Shown: positions 24,451-32,844 of the stretch, one piece after another
Numbering within the stretch: position 1 is the first letter of the stretch
Layout of the letters: the number at the start of each line of letters is the position of its first letter
Source: Tangfeifania diversioriginum
GTDB lineage: Bacteria > Bacteroidota > Bacteroidia > Bacteroidales > Prolixibacteraceae
Reading direction: 5' to 3'
Length of the DNA stretch: 64,000 nucleotides
NCBI GenBank assembly: GCA_945873105.1
Contig: CAMCBW010000013.1
Coordinates: 54,978-118,977 of the forward strand
Notes under the pieces: model-generated
Told to the model about the DNA's origin: nothing
The model's input: only the letters and a program-made list of their open reading frames with translations
Database searches by the model: none
Translations under genes and position numbers: made by a program

Positions 24451-25701
24451 ATGGCTACTTCAAAAACTGATATACTGGTCTATGCACACTGGTCCGGAAT
24501 GGAAGTACCAAAATGCATTGGTATACTGAGTGCGCAACAAGCCAAAGGTAAAAAGGCTTTTAGTTTTGAATATGATCCTTCCTGGATCCAATCCAAGGAA
24601 CAGATGCTTTTGGATCCTGATATTACCTGGTATACCGGACCACAATATCCGAACGGCAAGGAAAATTTCGGTCTGTTCCTGGATTCAATGCCAGATACCT
24701 GGGGCAAAAAACTTATGAGAAGAAGGGCTGCTCAAAAAGCCAAAGAGGAAGGAAAGCCTGCACCAACTTTGTTTGATATAGATTATTTACTGGGAGTAGC
24801 TGATGAAAGCAGGATGGGTGCCTTGCGTTTTAAACTAGATGCCAACGGCCCATTCCTGGATAATAATCTCATTAACCCTACGCCACCAATGACTAGCATC
24901 AGGGAATTGCAATATGCGGCTGAAATATTGGAATCTGATGAAGATAGTGACGCAGTAAAAAAATGGTTGGCGATATTGATTGCTCCTGGCTCTTCATTAG
25001 GGGGTGCCAGGCCAAAGGCCAACGTCAAAGATGAGCATGGTGCATTGTGGATAGCCAAATTTCCCTCCGCAAGTGATAATTATGATAAAGCCGCCTGGGA
25101 GTATTTGGCATATCAACTGGCTTTAAAAGCAGGGATTCAAATGGCAGAATCAAAAATCGAAAGGATTGCAGGCAAGAATCATACTTTTTTCACCAAGCGA
25201 TTCGATAGACTTAACGGAGAAAGGATACATTTTGCAAGTGCAATGACCATGACCGGAAATAACGAAGATACCATCAAAGAAAATCCTGCCGGCTATTTGG
25301 ATATTGCAGAGTTTATACAGTTCAATGGTGCACAAAACACTTTTGACCTGAGCCAATTGTGGCGCAGGATCGTTTTTAATATTGCCATCTCCAATACAGA
25401 TGACCATTTGAGAAATCACGGTTTTATCCTAACCAAAGATGGTTGGGTTCTTTCCCCGGCGTATGACATTAACCCTTCGATCAATAAGGATGGACTTGCG
25501 TTGAATATTGATACTGAAAATAATGCTTTGGATTTTGGACTCGCCAAAAACGTAGGTGGGTATTTTCAACTTTCAGATTTAGCTATGGATACAATTATAC
25601 ATGAGGTTAAGAATGCTGTAAATAGATGGGAAAAAATTGCTCAGAAAATTGGCATTTCACATCAGGAACAGGAAAGAATGGCTTCGGCTTTCAGAATTTA
25701 A
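24451..25701 (+). CDS. hipA: HipA family serine/threonine kinase toxin
   Basis: This is a full-length 416-residue HipA. The N-terminal subdomain reads F-G-L-F-L-D-S-M-P-D-T-W-G (residues 73-85) and ADESRMGALRF. The kinase core has a glycine-rich loop APGSSLGGARPKA (178-190), K203 (WIAKF), the catalytic segment SNTDDHLRNHGF (314-325) and metal-binding D339 (SPAYDINPS). HipA kinases phosphorylate glutamyl-tRNA synthetase or similar targets and slow growth. It differs from the adjacent HipT-type toxin in having its own N-terminal subdomain and no zinc ribbon, so the two modules are not simple duplicates. Confidence 0.92.
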   Translation: MATSKTDILVYAHWSGMEVPKCIGILSAQQAKGKKAFSFEYDPSWIQSKEQMLLDPDITWYTGPQYPNGKENFGLFLDSMPDTWGKKLMRRRAAQKAKEEGKPAPTLFDIDYLLGVADESRMGALRFKLDANGPFLDNNLINPTPPMTSIRELQYAAEILESDEDSDAVKKWLAILIAPGSSLGGARPKANVKDEHGALWIAKFPSASDNYDKAAWEYLAYQLALKAGIQMAESKIERIAGKNHTFFTKRFDRLNGERIHFASAMTMTGNNEDTIKENPAGYLDIAEFIQFNGAQNTFDLSQLWRRIVFNIAISNTDDHLRNHGFILTKDGWVLSPAYDINPSINKDGLALNIDTENNALDFGLAKNVGGYFQLSDLAMDTIIHEVKNAVNRWEKIAQKIGISHQEQERMASAFRI

Positions 25702-25762
25702 ACCATCTCCTCACGCAAAACCTGAAGGAATTCATCCTGTTCGTATCCATCTGAATAGTTAT

Positions 25763-25978
25763 TCAAAACAATGATTGCTGAATTGGCACATCGCTTTTCA
25801 CATTTTGCTTTAATAATATCTCTTCGATTTTATCAGCCATTTTGACGACCGATTCATAACTGAATTTTATCAGATCATCTTCATTCTTAATATAAGCGGC
25901 AATGTATTCTGCTGCCCTTGTTTCAAGACCTAGATTTTTGCACAGTAAAAAACTGACAGTCTCAGCTTCCAACACCTC
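25763..25978 (-). pseudogene. C-terminal fragment of an ArdC / zincin-like antirestriction protein
   Basis: The minus-strand frame just below the T9SS gene stop encodes VLEAETVSFLLCKNLGLETR, then EYIAAYIKNEDD and MADKIEEILLKQN. This resembles the C-terminal end of ArdC/DUF1738 or ImmA-like proteins of plasmids and conjugative elements, where E-A-E-[ST]-V-[AS] follows the HExxH motif. The rest of the gene is missing; further upstream the frame runs only as an alternative reading of the T9SS gene. It is read as a truncated mobile-element leftover at the edge of the AT-rich patch. Confidence 0.5.
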
Positions 25979-27254
25979 ACACTTTAATAAGTTTCCGCAC
26001 AATAGCGCCTTTTTGGTTGTCAATTTTAACAAAATAGACACCCGTCGGAAATGCGCTAACATTTATTAGAAGTTTTCCCTCCATATGAAACTTAGAATAG
26101 TGTTTTACTCCATTCATATCAATAATTGAGATATTGGTATACTGGATATCTCCATCAATTTGTATTGTTTCATGTGCAGGATTTGGTGATACTGTAACCG
26201 GTTCATTGATTTCGTTCAAATCAGATGTTACATCTAAACAATTCATATTATCAGGGCATTTGGTAGAAATCCCTGCCAGTGGATTTGCTTTTAAGTAGGG
26301 TAATGCCTGGGTGGTAAAATTATATCCACCGTCGGCTGTACGATTTGTCCTTAACCACCAGATAAAATTAGTTTTATTCTTCGTTGCTGATTCTATAATA
26401 TCCTGAGGGAAAGAGGTGCCGGCTCTATCCGGCAGCAAGTCACTCCATTCAACCCCCATCCAACAGGGCCATTTGCCTGCATTTGCAAGAATTTCATTCC
26501 TGAAGTGCGAATTATAGCCCGAACAAGCCAAACACATAACATCGGGAAAACCGAAACCTCCTCCGGCATTGTAGGTTGCTTCAACAAACTGCGATTCAGC
26601 GTTTGTGTTGTCACCAAAGCTCCACCATGCACCTAAAATCCCACTGGGCGTTTTTTTAAAAGAAGGAATAAACTCTGAGGGTAATCTGAAAATATTGTCT
26701 CTGGCTGTGGTCAAATTAAACTGAGGTCCTTTCACTTCGTTTTCAAATGGAATTTCAGCTGTAGTAACAAAAGCTAATTTCTGGACTGTATCGTATCGTT
26801 CTGCAAACTTTTTCACAAAATCCAAATATCGATCCATGGTACTTGTCATATAAATGGTTGCAAAAGGATAAAGTCCTTTTTTTATATATTGACCGCCATC
26901 GAATTCAACCTTATCAATCATGTCTGCCGGGCAGGCTTGTAGTTTGCTCCAGCCTTGCCATGACAGACTGACTGCCAATTTCTTACCAGGAGGCAAAGCA
27001 TTTAGAACTGCATCAATTTTGTCCCACCGATAGGTGTCTTTGGTCGTTTCAATTTGTCCCCAGGTTACATACATAAACATTCCCTGAAATACAGCTCCAT
27101 CAGCACTTTTAAGAAATGAGAGATCACTATTCGATGTCGTATAATCATCAGGATTATGATCAACATAATGACCTGGGAACCATTTCTTTTGAGCACTTAA
27201 ATGGTTAGTTACAAGAAGAATAGCGATTAGAATTAATTTGATTTTAGTTTTCAT
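25977..27254 (-). CDS. Secreted protein with type IX secretion sorting domain, glycosidase-like
   Basis: The 425-residue protein has a signal peptide (MKTKIKLILIAILLVTNHLSA). Residues of about 22-345 look like a TIM-barrel-type carbohydrate-active domain: GMFMYVTWGQIETTKDTYRW, KLAVSLSWQGWSK, LAFVTTAEIPFENE and WWLRTNRTADGGYNF. Candidate acids are in TTAEIPFE and GVEWSD. The C-terminal 75 residues form a type A T9SS tail (SPNPAHETIQIDGDI, then VYFVKIDNQKG and RKLIKV). The GH family and substrate are not recognised. The stop codon abuts a foreign gene fragment. Confidence 0.75.
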   Translation of the reverse strand: MKTKIKLILIAILLVTNHLSAQKKWFPGHYVDHNPDDYTTSNSDLSFLKSADGAVFQGMFMYVTWGQIETTKDTYRWDKIDAVLNALPPGKKLAVSLSWQGWSKLQACPADMIDKVEFDGGQYIKKGLYPFATIYMTSTMDRYLDFVKKFAERYDTVQKLAFVTTAEIPFENEVKGPQFNLTTARDNIFRLPSEFIPSFKKTPSGILGAWWSFGDNTNAESQFVEATYNAGGGFGFPDVMCLACSGYNSHFRNEILANAGKWPCWMGVEWSDLLPDRAGTSFPQDIIESATKNKTNFIWWLRTNRTADGGYNFTTQALPYLKANPLAGISTKCPDNMNCLDVTSDLNEINEPVTVSPNPAHETIQIDGDIQYTNISIIDMNGVKHYSKFHMEGKLLINVSAFPTGVYFVKIDNQKGAIVRKLIKV

Positions 27255-27559
27255 GGTTTCAAAAAACTAAGTTTGCATATGGATTTAAAACTATTTATTG
27301 CCTTCAATCAATTACGAGCTTCAATGCATGGCGAATCAAAAATTACGAAACGAAGTTCAGCGAAGCTAATTACGAAATCACAAATCTAGCTCATTTACTA
27401 TTTATCTTTAAAATAAAAAAGATCAAGAATAATTTCTCATATCCGATCTAAGTTTAACTTTACATCTATCTTGCATTTGTACATTTTAATCTGTTAACAG
27501 CTTTAAAGTAAGTGTTTAAAAATCAGAATTATAACTTATCAATAGCAATCCTAATCCTT

Positions 27560-28324
27560 ATGCTCATCCTCCTCGCCCCTTCCAAAACCCTCACGGCTGA
27601 AACGGCTGCTGCTGACTTTGGCCATTCGCAGCCACTCTTTGTCAGGGAGGCAACAGAACTGATCCGGCACCTGAAAAAGCTATCCACCAGCCAGCTGGAG
27701 GAGTTGATGAAAATCAGCACAAAACTGGCCTGGCTCAACCAGGAGCGGTTTGCCCTCTGGCAACCTGAATTCACCACAACCAATGCCAACCAGGCCATCT
27801 TCTCGTTCAAGGGGGAGGTGTACCATGGCCTGGACATCAACTCCATGCGGACTGAAGATGTTGAAAACGCACAGCACCATCTGCGCATTCTTTCGGGATT
27901 GTATGGGGTACTTAAGCCTTTGGACCTGATCAGGCCCTACCGATTGGAGATGGGCAGCTCCTTCAGCTTTGGCAAATATGCAAGCCTCTACCAGTTTTGG
28001 CGTCAAAAAATTACCCGGCAGATCGGTCTCGACCTGAAGGAGAGCGGGTCAAACCTGCTGGTCAACCTGGCTTCGCTGGAATATTTCTCGGCCATTGACC
28101 ACAAGAAGCTGAAGGCAAGGATCGTCACACCCCAATTTCTGGAAGGCAGAAACGATGGCTACCAAATGGTGACTGTCTATGCAAAAAAAGCACGGGGCAG
28201 GATGACCCGCTACATCCTGGAAAACCGTATCGACTGCGAAGAAGATTTGCGGGGATTTGACAGTGACGGATACTACTTCAACGCGAACCTGTCGAAACCA
28301 GAAGCACCGGTCTTCACAAGGTAG
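27560..28324 (+). CDS. yaaA: Peroxide stress protein YaaA (DUF328)
   Basis: The start at 27560 (MLILLAPSKTLTAE) matches the conserved YaaA N-terminus; an upstream in-frame ATG adds a non-family extension. The family motifs are present: QAIFSFKGEVYHGLD, LRILSGLYGVLKPLDLIRPYRLEMG, LVNLASLEYF, and VTVYAKKARGRMTRYIL near the end. The 254-residue length is typical. In E. coli YaaA lowers free iron and limits damage from hydrogen peroxide. It is monocistronic between the T9SS gene and the FISUMP genes. Confidence 0.93.
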   Translation: MLILLAPSKTLTAETAAADFGHSQPLFVREATELIRHLKKLSTSQLEELMKISTKLAWLNQERFALWQPEFTTTNANQAIFSFKGEVYHGLDINSMRTEDVENAQHHLRILSGLYGVLKPLDLIRPYRLEMGSSFSFGKYASLYQFWRQKITRQIGLDLKESGSNLLVNLASLEYFSAIDHKKLKARIVTPQFLEGRNDGYQMVTVYAKKARGRMTRYILENRIDCEEDLRGFDSDGYYFNANLSKPEAPVFTR

Positions 28325-28390
28325 ATCATTGATCCGACGGAACCAGGGCATTCCCGGCCAGTAAAAAGGAATCAAACGGGAGAAAAATTG

Positions 28391-29131
28391 TCAATCTTTC
28401 AGACACCTGACTGAATTTCCACGGGTTTTATTGGCACCCCCAAGCTCTTCAGCACATCTGCTGATATTTATATATTCGGTACCAATGCGACGGTAAATAG
28501 CCATAGATGAACTGTTAGCCTCTGAACTCCAAAACATGGCAAAACTACCGAGATTGAAGAACTTCAGATCGAAGTACCTGCTGCCCCCGGGAAGGGCCGT
28601 AAATCCGCTTTCGTTGGTGGCGCCAAGATTTGGACTGATCCAATGGCTGGTTCCTGCCTCCTTCAACTTCGCCCCTGCAATTTCACTTTCAGCCAATTGC
28701 ATTTTAGCCGTCGGATCAAGGTAGAGGACCAATTCATGCCAATCTGAGTCGGTGGGCACATGCCACCCTGCCGGACAGACCTTGCGGCTGTCGGTCACTG
28801 CATACCAGGTATAGAGCCTGCCATAAACAGCTACATTACTTTCATTGCCATCGTAGGCCCATTGGTACTTGGGCGCAATCTCCCCAGTAATGTCCAGGGT
28901 GGGGGGTGTGGTGGTTCCAATTAAATCCCCGTTGCTGTAACGGGTAGTTTTCAGGTTCTCTTTCATCCACACCTGGGAGCCAATCTTCACGGTAGTGTAA
29001 ACATTCCCATCCAAATCGGCAACAATGTTGTCCTGATTCTCATTTTCACCCAAATCACAACTTGTCAAAAGCGTCACACTTAGAAAAAAGGAGATGAAAA
29101 GGGTAAATCCAGAGCAATTTTTACTTTTCAT
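28391..29131 (-). CDS. FISUMP-domain lipoprotein (Fib_succ_major)
   Basis: The 246-residue protein has a lipoprotein signal with lipobox LLTSC (Cys25). One Fib_succ_major domain follows: VYTTVKIGSQVWMKENLKTT, then GRLYTWYAV, CPAGWHVPTDSDWHEL, SGFTALPGGSRYF, FWSSE and a terminal SVRCLKD. The family is abundant in Fibrobacter and Bacteroidota surface proteins, and its function is not established. It lies downstream of a larger FISUMP paralogue on the same strand, with a 123-bp gap. Confidence 0.88.
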   Translation of the reverse strand: MKSKNCSGFTLFISFFLSVTLLTSCDLGENENQDNIVADLDGNVYTTVKIGSQVWMKENLKTTRYSNGDLIGTTTPPTLDITGEIAPKYQWAYDGNESNVAVYGRLYTWYAVTDSRKVCPAGWHVPTDSDWHELVLYLDPTAKMQLAESEIAGAKLKEAGTSHWISPNLGATNESGFTALPGGSRYFDLKFFNLGSFAMFWSSEANSSSMAIYRRIGTEYINISRCAEELGGANKTRGNSVRCLKD

Positions 29132-29254
29132 GGTTAAAGATTTTAATGCTAGTAATCCGATATTTTAATATTCAATCGATGATCAAATCTTCCTTCCAAT
29201 GCGATTGGCCTCAGTAAATGGCCAATCAGATCCGCCCATGCCTTGCAGCAAAAA

Positions 29255-30532
29255 CTAATCCTTGAGGCATCGCACGGAAAACCCAAAATACTTATTATCG
29301 CTTGCTGGGATAAGATTGTTAAATCTGTAATCTAACCACCAAATCCTGGCGAAGGAGGCAGTACTTTCTTCAGAGGACCATAAGTAACAATAGTTTTCAA
29401 TATTGCCGAATGAACCAATGCCAACTCGATAGCCGCCAGGCAGAGCAGAAAAACCGGATTCATTGGTGGCTCCAACATTGGGACTTTGCCAGTGGATTGT
29501 ACCAGCTTCTTTCATTTTACCTCCGGCAATACTCTCCCCGCCCAAATAGTTTGCCAATGTCGTCCATTCACCATTACTTGGCACATGCCAACCCAACGGG
29601 CATAGCTTTCCGGAACTGACAGTAAACCAATTGTAGAGTGCGCCGTAAGTTTCTCTGTAGGATGCGGCATCATTGAGGTACCAACAATAACCAGGGGTTG
29701 TGAGACTTGCCCATGCCATTGGATCCGGGACAATTGGAATGGGGGTTCCATCGTTGAATTTGGTGGTCTTCAGATTCTCTGCAAACCAGGTCTGGGTACC
29801 AATCGTTACCGTTAAATAGCTATTGCCGTCTGCATCTTGGGGATTTGAAGAAAGTGTCTTGAAAGTTACATTGTCTGAATAAGATGTTCCTACGGCATTT
29901 GTTGCATATCCCCTGGCAAAATAGGTGGTATTTGGGGTTAAATTTGTAGCCTTGCTGGTAAAACTTCCAATTCCGGTTCCGTCAATAGTTTTAGTGCCTG
30001 TCAAAGTTGGATTAACAGCAGTATTCCAGCATACCCCTTTGGCTGTCACCGCAGCACCTCCATCAGAGGTTATATCGGATGAAAATTGAGCTTCAGACTT
30101 TGTTATTGCGTAGAATTGCGTATTGACAATGGTTGGGAGATTGGCCAAAGTTGTAAACGAAACCTCGTTACCATAGGCGGTACCGACACTGTTGGTGGCA
30201 TAAACCCTGACATAATAAATTGTACCCGGATGAAGACCAGAGAGGGTATGCGTTATACTCCCGGTTCCATTTCCATCCGCAATTTTGCCATTGGCAATGG
30301 TTGGGCCAGGCGAGGTGTTCCAGCAAATGCCTCTCTCGGTAATGACGGCTCCACCATCATCTGTAAAATTTCCACCCAAAGTGACACTGCTGGCTGTTAT
30401 CTCCCCAGGGCCAATAGTTGTCAATGTCGGCAACACAGGATCTGCCGGAGGCGCACATCCTGGTAACAGGAGTAAGAAAACAACCACCAGAAGGAAGGAT
30501 TGCACCCAAATTCCGTTTCCGATTTTCATCAT
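29255..30532 (-). CDS. FISUMP lipoprotein with two fibronectin III-like repeats
   Basis: A 425-residue lipoprotein (lipobox LLPGC, Cys26). Residues of about 34-125 and 130-222 are two related FN3-like repeats (ITASSVTLGGNFTDDGGAVI ... YYVRVYATNSVGTAYG, and the same pattern again with YFARGYATNAVGTSY). The C-terminal half is a FISUMP domain (VTIGTQTWFAENLKTTKFND, CPLGWHVPSNGEWTTL, SVRCLKD). The repeats probably lift the FISUMP domain off the outer membrane. It shares domain order and terminal motif with the following paralogue, suggesting duplication. Confidence 0.88.
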   Translation of the reverse strand: MMKIGNGIWVQSFLLVVVFLLLLPGCAPPADPVLPTLTTIGPGEITASSVTLGGNFTDDGGAVITERGICWNTSPGPTIANGKIADGNGTGSITHTLSGLHPGTIYYVRVYATNSVGTAYGNEVSFTTLANLPTIVNTQFYAITKSEAQFSSDITSDGGAAVTAKGVCWNTAVNPTLTGTKTIDGTGIGSFTSKATNLTPNTTYFARGYATNAVGTSYSDNVTFKTLSSNPQDADGNSYLTVTIGTQTWFAENLKTTKFNDGTPIPIVPDPMAWASLTTPGYCWYLNDAASYRETYGALYNWFTVSSGKLCPLGWHVPSNGEWTTLANYLGGESIAGGKMKEAGTIHWQSPNVGATNESGFSALPGGYRVGIGSFGNIENYCYLWSSEESTASFARIWWLDYRFNNLIPASDNKYFGFSVRCLKD

Positions 30533-30739
30533 GGTCAGGCTATGCGTAAAACACTCGAAGTTAAATAATTAAAAATTAACAACCAAATAAAATGGGACTA
30601 TTCTTGCCCTGTACCGTCGTTTGGAGACAATGTTTGACAACCTGGGCCAAGTGGGTTTTGCGCTATTCTCGCCACTTAAAAAATCAACTTGAATTTTTAT
30701 TCCTATTTTTATCGTGTTACATCAAACCCGACTACCGAT

Positions 30740-31597
30740 ATGAAAAGCCTTACTACCCCAGTTCTGTTCCTGACGATGCTGCTTTCCGCTCTTACTGCTA
30801 CGGCACAGGATAGCTATTACAGCCCCAAACTTGAAAAAAAATGGACCGCCGATGATGGTCTCAGCATCCCCGAATCCGCCTGCTACAACAAAAAGGAGAA
30901 TACCATCTACGTCTCCAATATTGTTGGGATGCACAACATCAAGGATGGGGTGGGTTACATTTCAAGGCTCAGCGACAAGGGGGTGCTGTTGCAGAAAGAG
31001 TGGGTGATCGGCTTAAATGCCCCGAAAGGGATCTGCTGTACCAAAAAATCGTTGTTTGTGACCGACATCGACCGGGTAGTTGAGGTCGATTTGAAGACCG
31101 GCCAAATCAAAAAGAGCTACCAGAATTCCAAGTCAAAGTCGCTGAACGATGCAACAGTTGCCTCCGATGGTACTGTTTACATCTCAGATTCAGGCGGTGA
31201 CTGCATCTTCAGGGTGGGGAAAGATTCACTGGAGGTTTTTCTGCAAAGCGCCGATTTGGAACGCATGAACGGCATCCTGGCCGCCGACAGATTGCTCTAC
31301 CTAGGATCGAAAAACAACATGATCACTGTAAGCCAGAAAACCAAGGCCATCACGGTAGTGGCCGAAGGGGTAGGTTACCTGGATGGCATTGTCAAGATCG
31401 GAAGAAATAAGTTTGTCACCTCCGATTTTAAGGGAATGGTGCAGTACATCGAGCCGGGTAAAATTGCCGAACTGCTGTTGAAAACGACCAATGTACCGAT
31501 CAATGCCGCCGATTTGGGGTACATTCCCTCAAAAGACCTGCTGTTGGTGCCTACCTTCAACGACAACAAGGTGAATGCTTACAAATTGGATTTTTGA
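30740..31597 (+). CDS. Exported beta-propeller protein (SMP-30/NHL-like)
   Basis: The start at 30740 gives a signal peptide (MKSLTTPVLFLTMLLSALTA) and about 265 mature residues. Propeller-type repeats are visible: ENTIYVSNIVGMHNIKDGVG, KSLFVTDIDRVVEVDLKTG, GTVYISDSGGDCIFRVGKD and LLVPTFNDNKVNAYKLDF. The pattern matches exported SMP-30/gluconolactonase-like or NHL proteins, but the metal-binding residues of true gluconolactonases cannot be assigned. It is monocistronic, divergent from the FISUMP pair. Confidence 0.75.
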   Translation: MKSLTTPVLFLTMLLSALTATAQDSYYSPKLEKKWTADDGLSIPESACYNKKENTIYVSNIVGMHNIKDGVGYISRLSDKGVLLQKEWVIGLNAPKGICCTKKSLFVTDIDRVVEVDLKTGQIKKSYQNSKSKSLNDATVASDGTVYISDSGGDCIFRVGKDSLEVFLQSADLERMNGILAADRLLYLGSKNNMITVSQKTKAITVVAEGVGYLDGIVKIGRNKFVTSDFKGMVQYIEPGKIAELLLKTTNVPINAADLGYIPSKDLLLVPTFNDNKVNAYKLDF

Positions 31598-31677
31598 AAG
31601 GATAAATTTGTTGGCAGATTTTGAAAATGGAGATGATGAAAGAGAGCACACAAGTAACAAAATAGTCGGTTTGGCTC

Positions 31678-32844
31678 TTAGGTGAAAAGCTCTTTTTGTT
31701 CTGGTGCGGAAAGTCTACTTTTCAACAAGTATTTGGTTGTTTTGCCATACTTTTGGGACTGGATCAACTCCATTCCCTTCAGAAGCGTCATCAGTTTTCC
31801 AACTGAGATATTAAGTTTACAAATATCTAAAATCTCCAATGGGGTAAGAGGCTTCCCATTGAGCGCTGAAACAATTCTATCCGGGATATCCGCTTGCAAA
31901 TCCAAAGACCTGCTGGCCTGTGGTGATATGACCAATGGATAAGTGAAAGAATGATTTTGGATTTCAGTACCATTGAAATCGACAGGTATTCCTCCCTTTT
32001 GAATTAGCACCGCATTGGCATTCTTTTCACCTGGATCTGGATATCTGACTAGAATTTTCCGTCCTTTTCTTAATCCATCCACCACACCGGCCCAGGTTCC
32101 CCCTTTTTCGCTGGATTCAGCCACAAAAATTTCGTCTGCAAGACCATAAATAATTGGATTCCGGGCCATTGCCAAAGGCACCGACCATCCTGCCTTTGGA
32201 GGGAATGTACTCAAAACCAATAGATCACCATCGACAATTTGCTTGTAATAGGTTTTAAAGCCGGAGTTGAATGTGGCTATTCCCTGAGGAAGTACGATGA
32301 TACTCTGACCTTTGTAATGAATGGCTGAATCCAAAGCTTGTTTGTCAATCCCTTTTGCAAATCCGCTTACAACCACTTTGTACTCTTTGCTGGCTAACCT
32401 CGCAATATTGTCGGCAAATCCCATTGATTTACCAGCTGCCTCCCTTGATCCAACAATGGCTACGGATGGTTGGTGGAGGATATCCCTATTCCCCTTTACA
32501 TAGAGTAAGGATGGAGATTGAGTTGCCTTCAAATTTAATTTCAAGGTTCTTGAATACTCTGGTGATGTTATTGGCACCATTTGATACCCCTGACTCAAAA
32601 GACTCTCGGCAAGAAAAGCATTGTTTGGAAGTTCTGATTTGGCATTTTGCAAAGCCTGAATATCCGACGCAGAAAGCATATACCTCTTTGACCAATCTGA
32701 TTCAGAAAGATTAAAAAAATCTTCAATCGATATTTTCTCCTCATGAAAAAACCTTACAATAAGTGCATTAATCTTACCAAAACCCCATTTTGGTAAATGC
32801 GCCAAAGTGATCCAATAGGTTGCTTCGTTTTTCATTTCAGACAA
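31678..32844 (-). CDS. DprA/Smf-like protein coupled to RecQ-PRTase
   Basis: The 388-residue protein has an N-terminal helical part, the DprA Rossmann core at about 115-300, and a C-terminal winged helix at about 325-375 (LTPLEILDICKLNISVGKLM). The core shows VAIVGSREAAGKSMG, VVVSGFAKGIDKQALDSAIH, IIVLPQGI and KGGTWAGV. Classical DprA loads RecA on incoming single-stranded DNA during transformation. Here the gene overlaps the end of the RecQ-PRTase gene by 8 bp, so the two are translated together. That context points to a dedicated partner rather than the housekeeping DprA. A role in nucleic-acid conflict or repair is inferred. Confidence 0.88.
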   Translation of the reverse strand: MSEMKNEATYWITLAHLPKWGFGKINALIVRFFHEEKISIEDFFNLSESDWSKRYMLSASDIQALQNAKSELPNNAFLAESLLSQGYQMVPITSPEYSRTLKLNLKATQSPSLLYVKGNRDILHQPSVAIVGSREAAGKSMGFADNIARLASKEYKVVVSGFAKGIDKQALDSAIHYKGQSIIVLPQGIATFNSGFKTYYKQIVDGDLLVLSTFPPKAGWSVPLAMARNPIIYGLADEIFVAESSEKGGTWAGVVDGLRKGRKILVRYPDPGEKNANAVLIQKGGIPVDFNGTEIQNHSFTYPLVISPQASRSLDLQADIPDRIVSALNGKPLTPLEILDICKLNISVGKLMTLLKGMELIQSQKYGKTTKYLLKSRLSAPEQKELFT

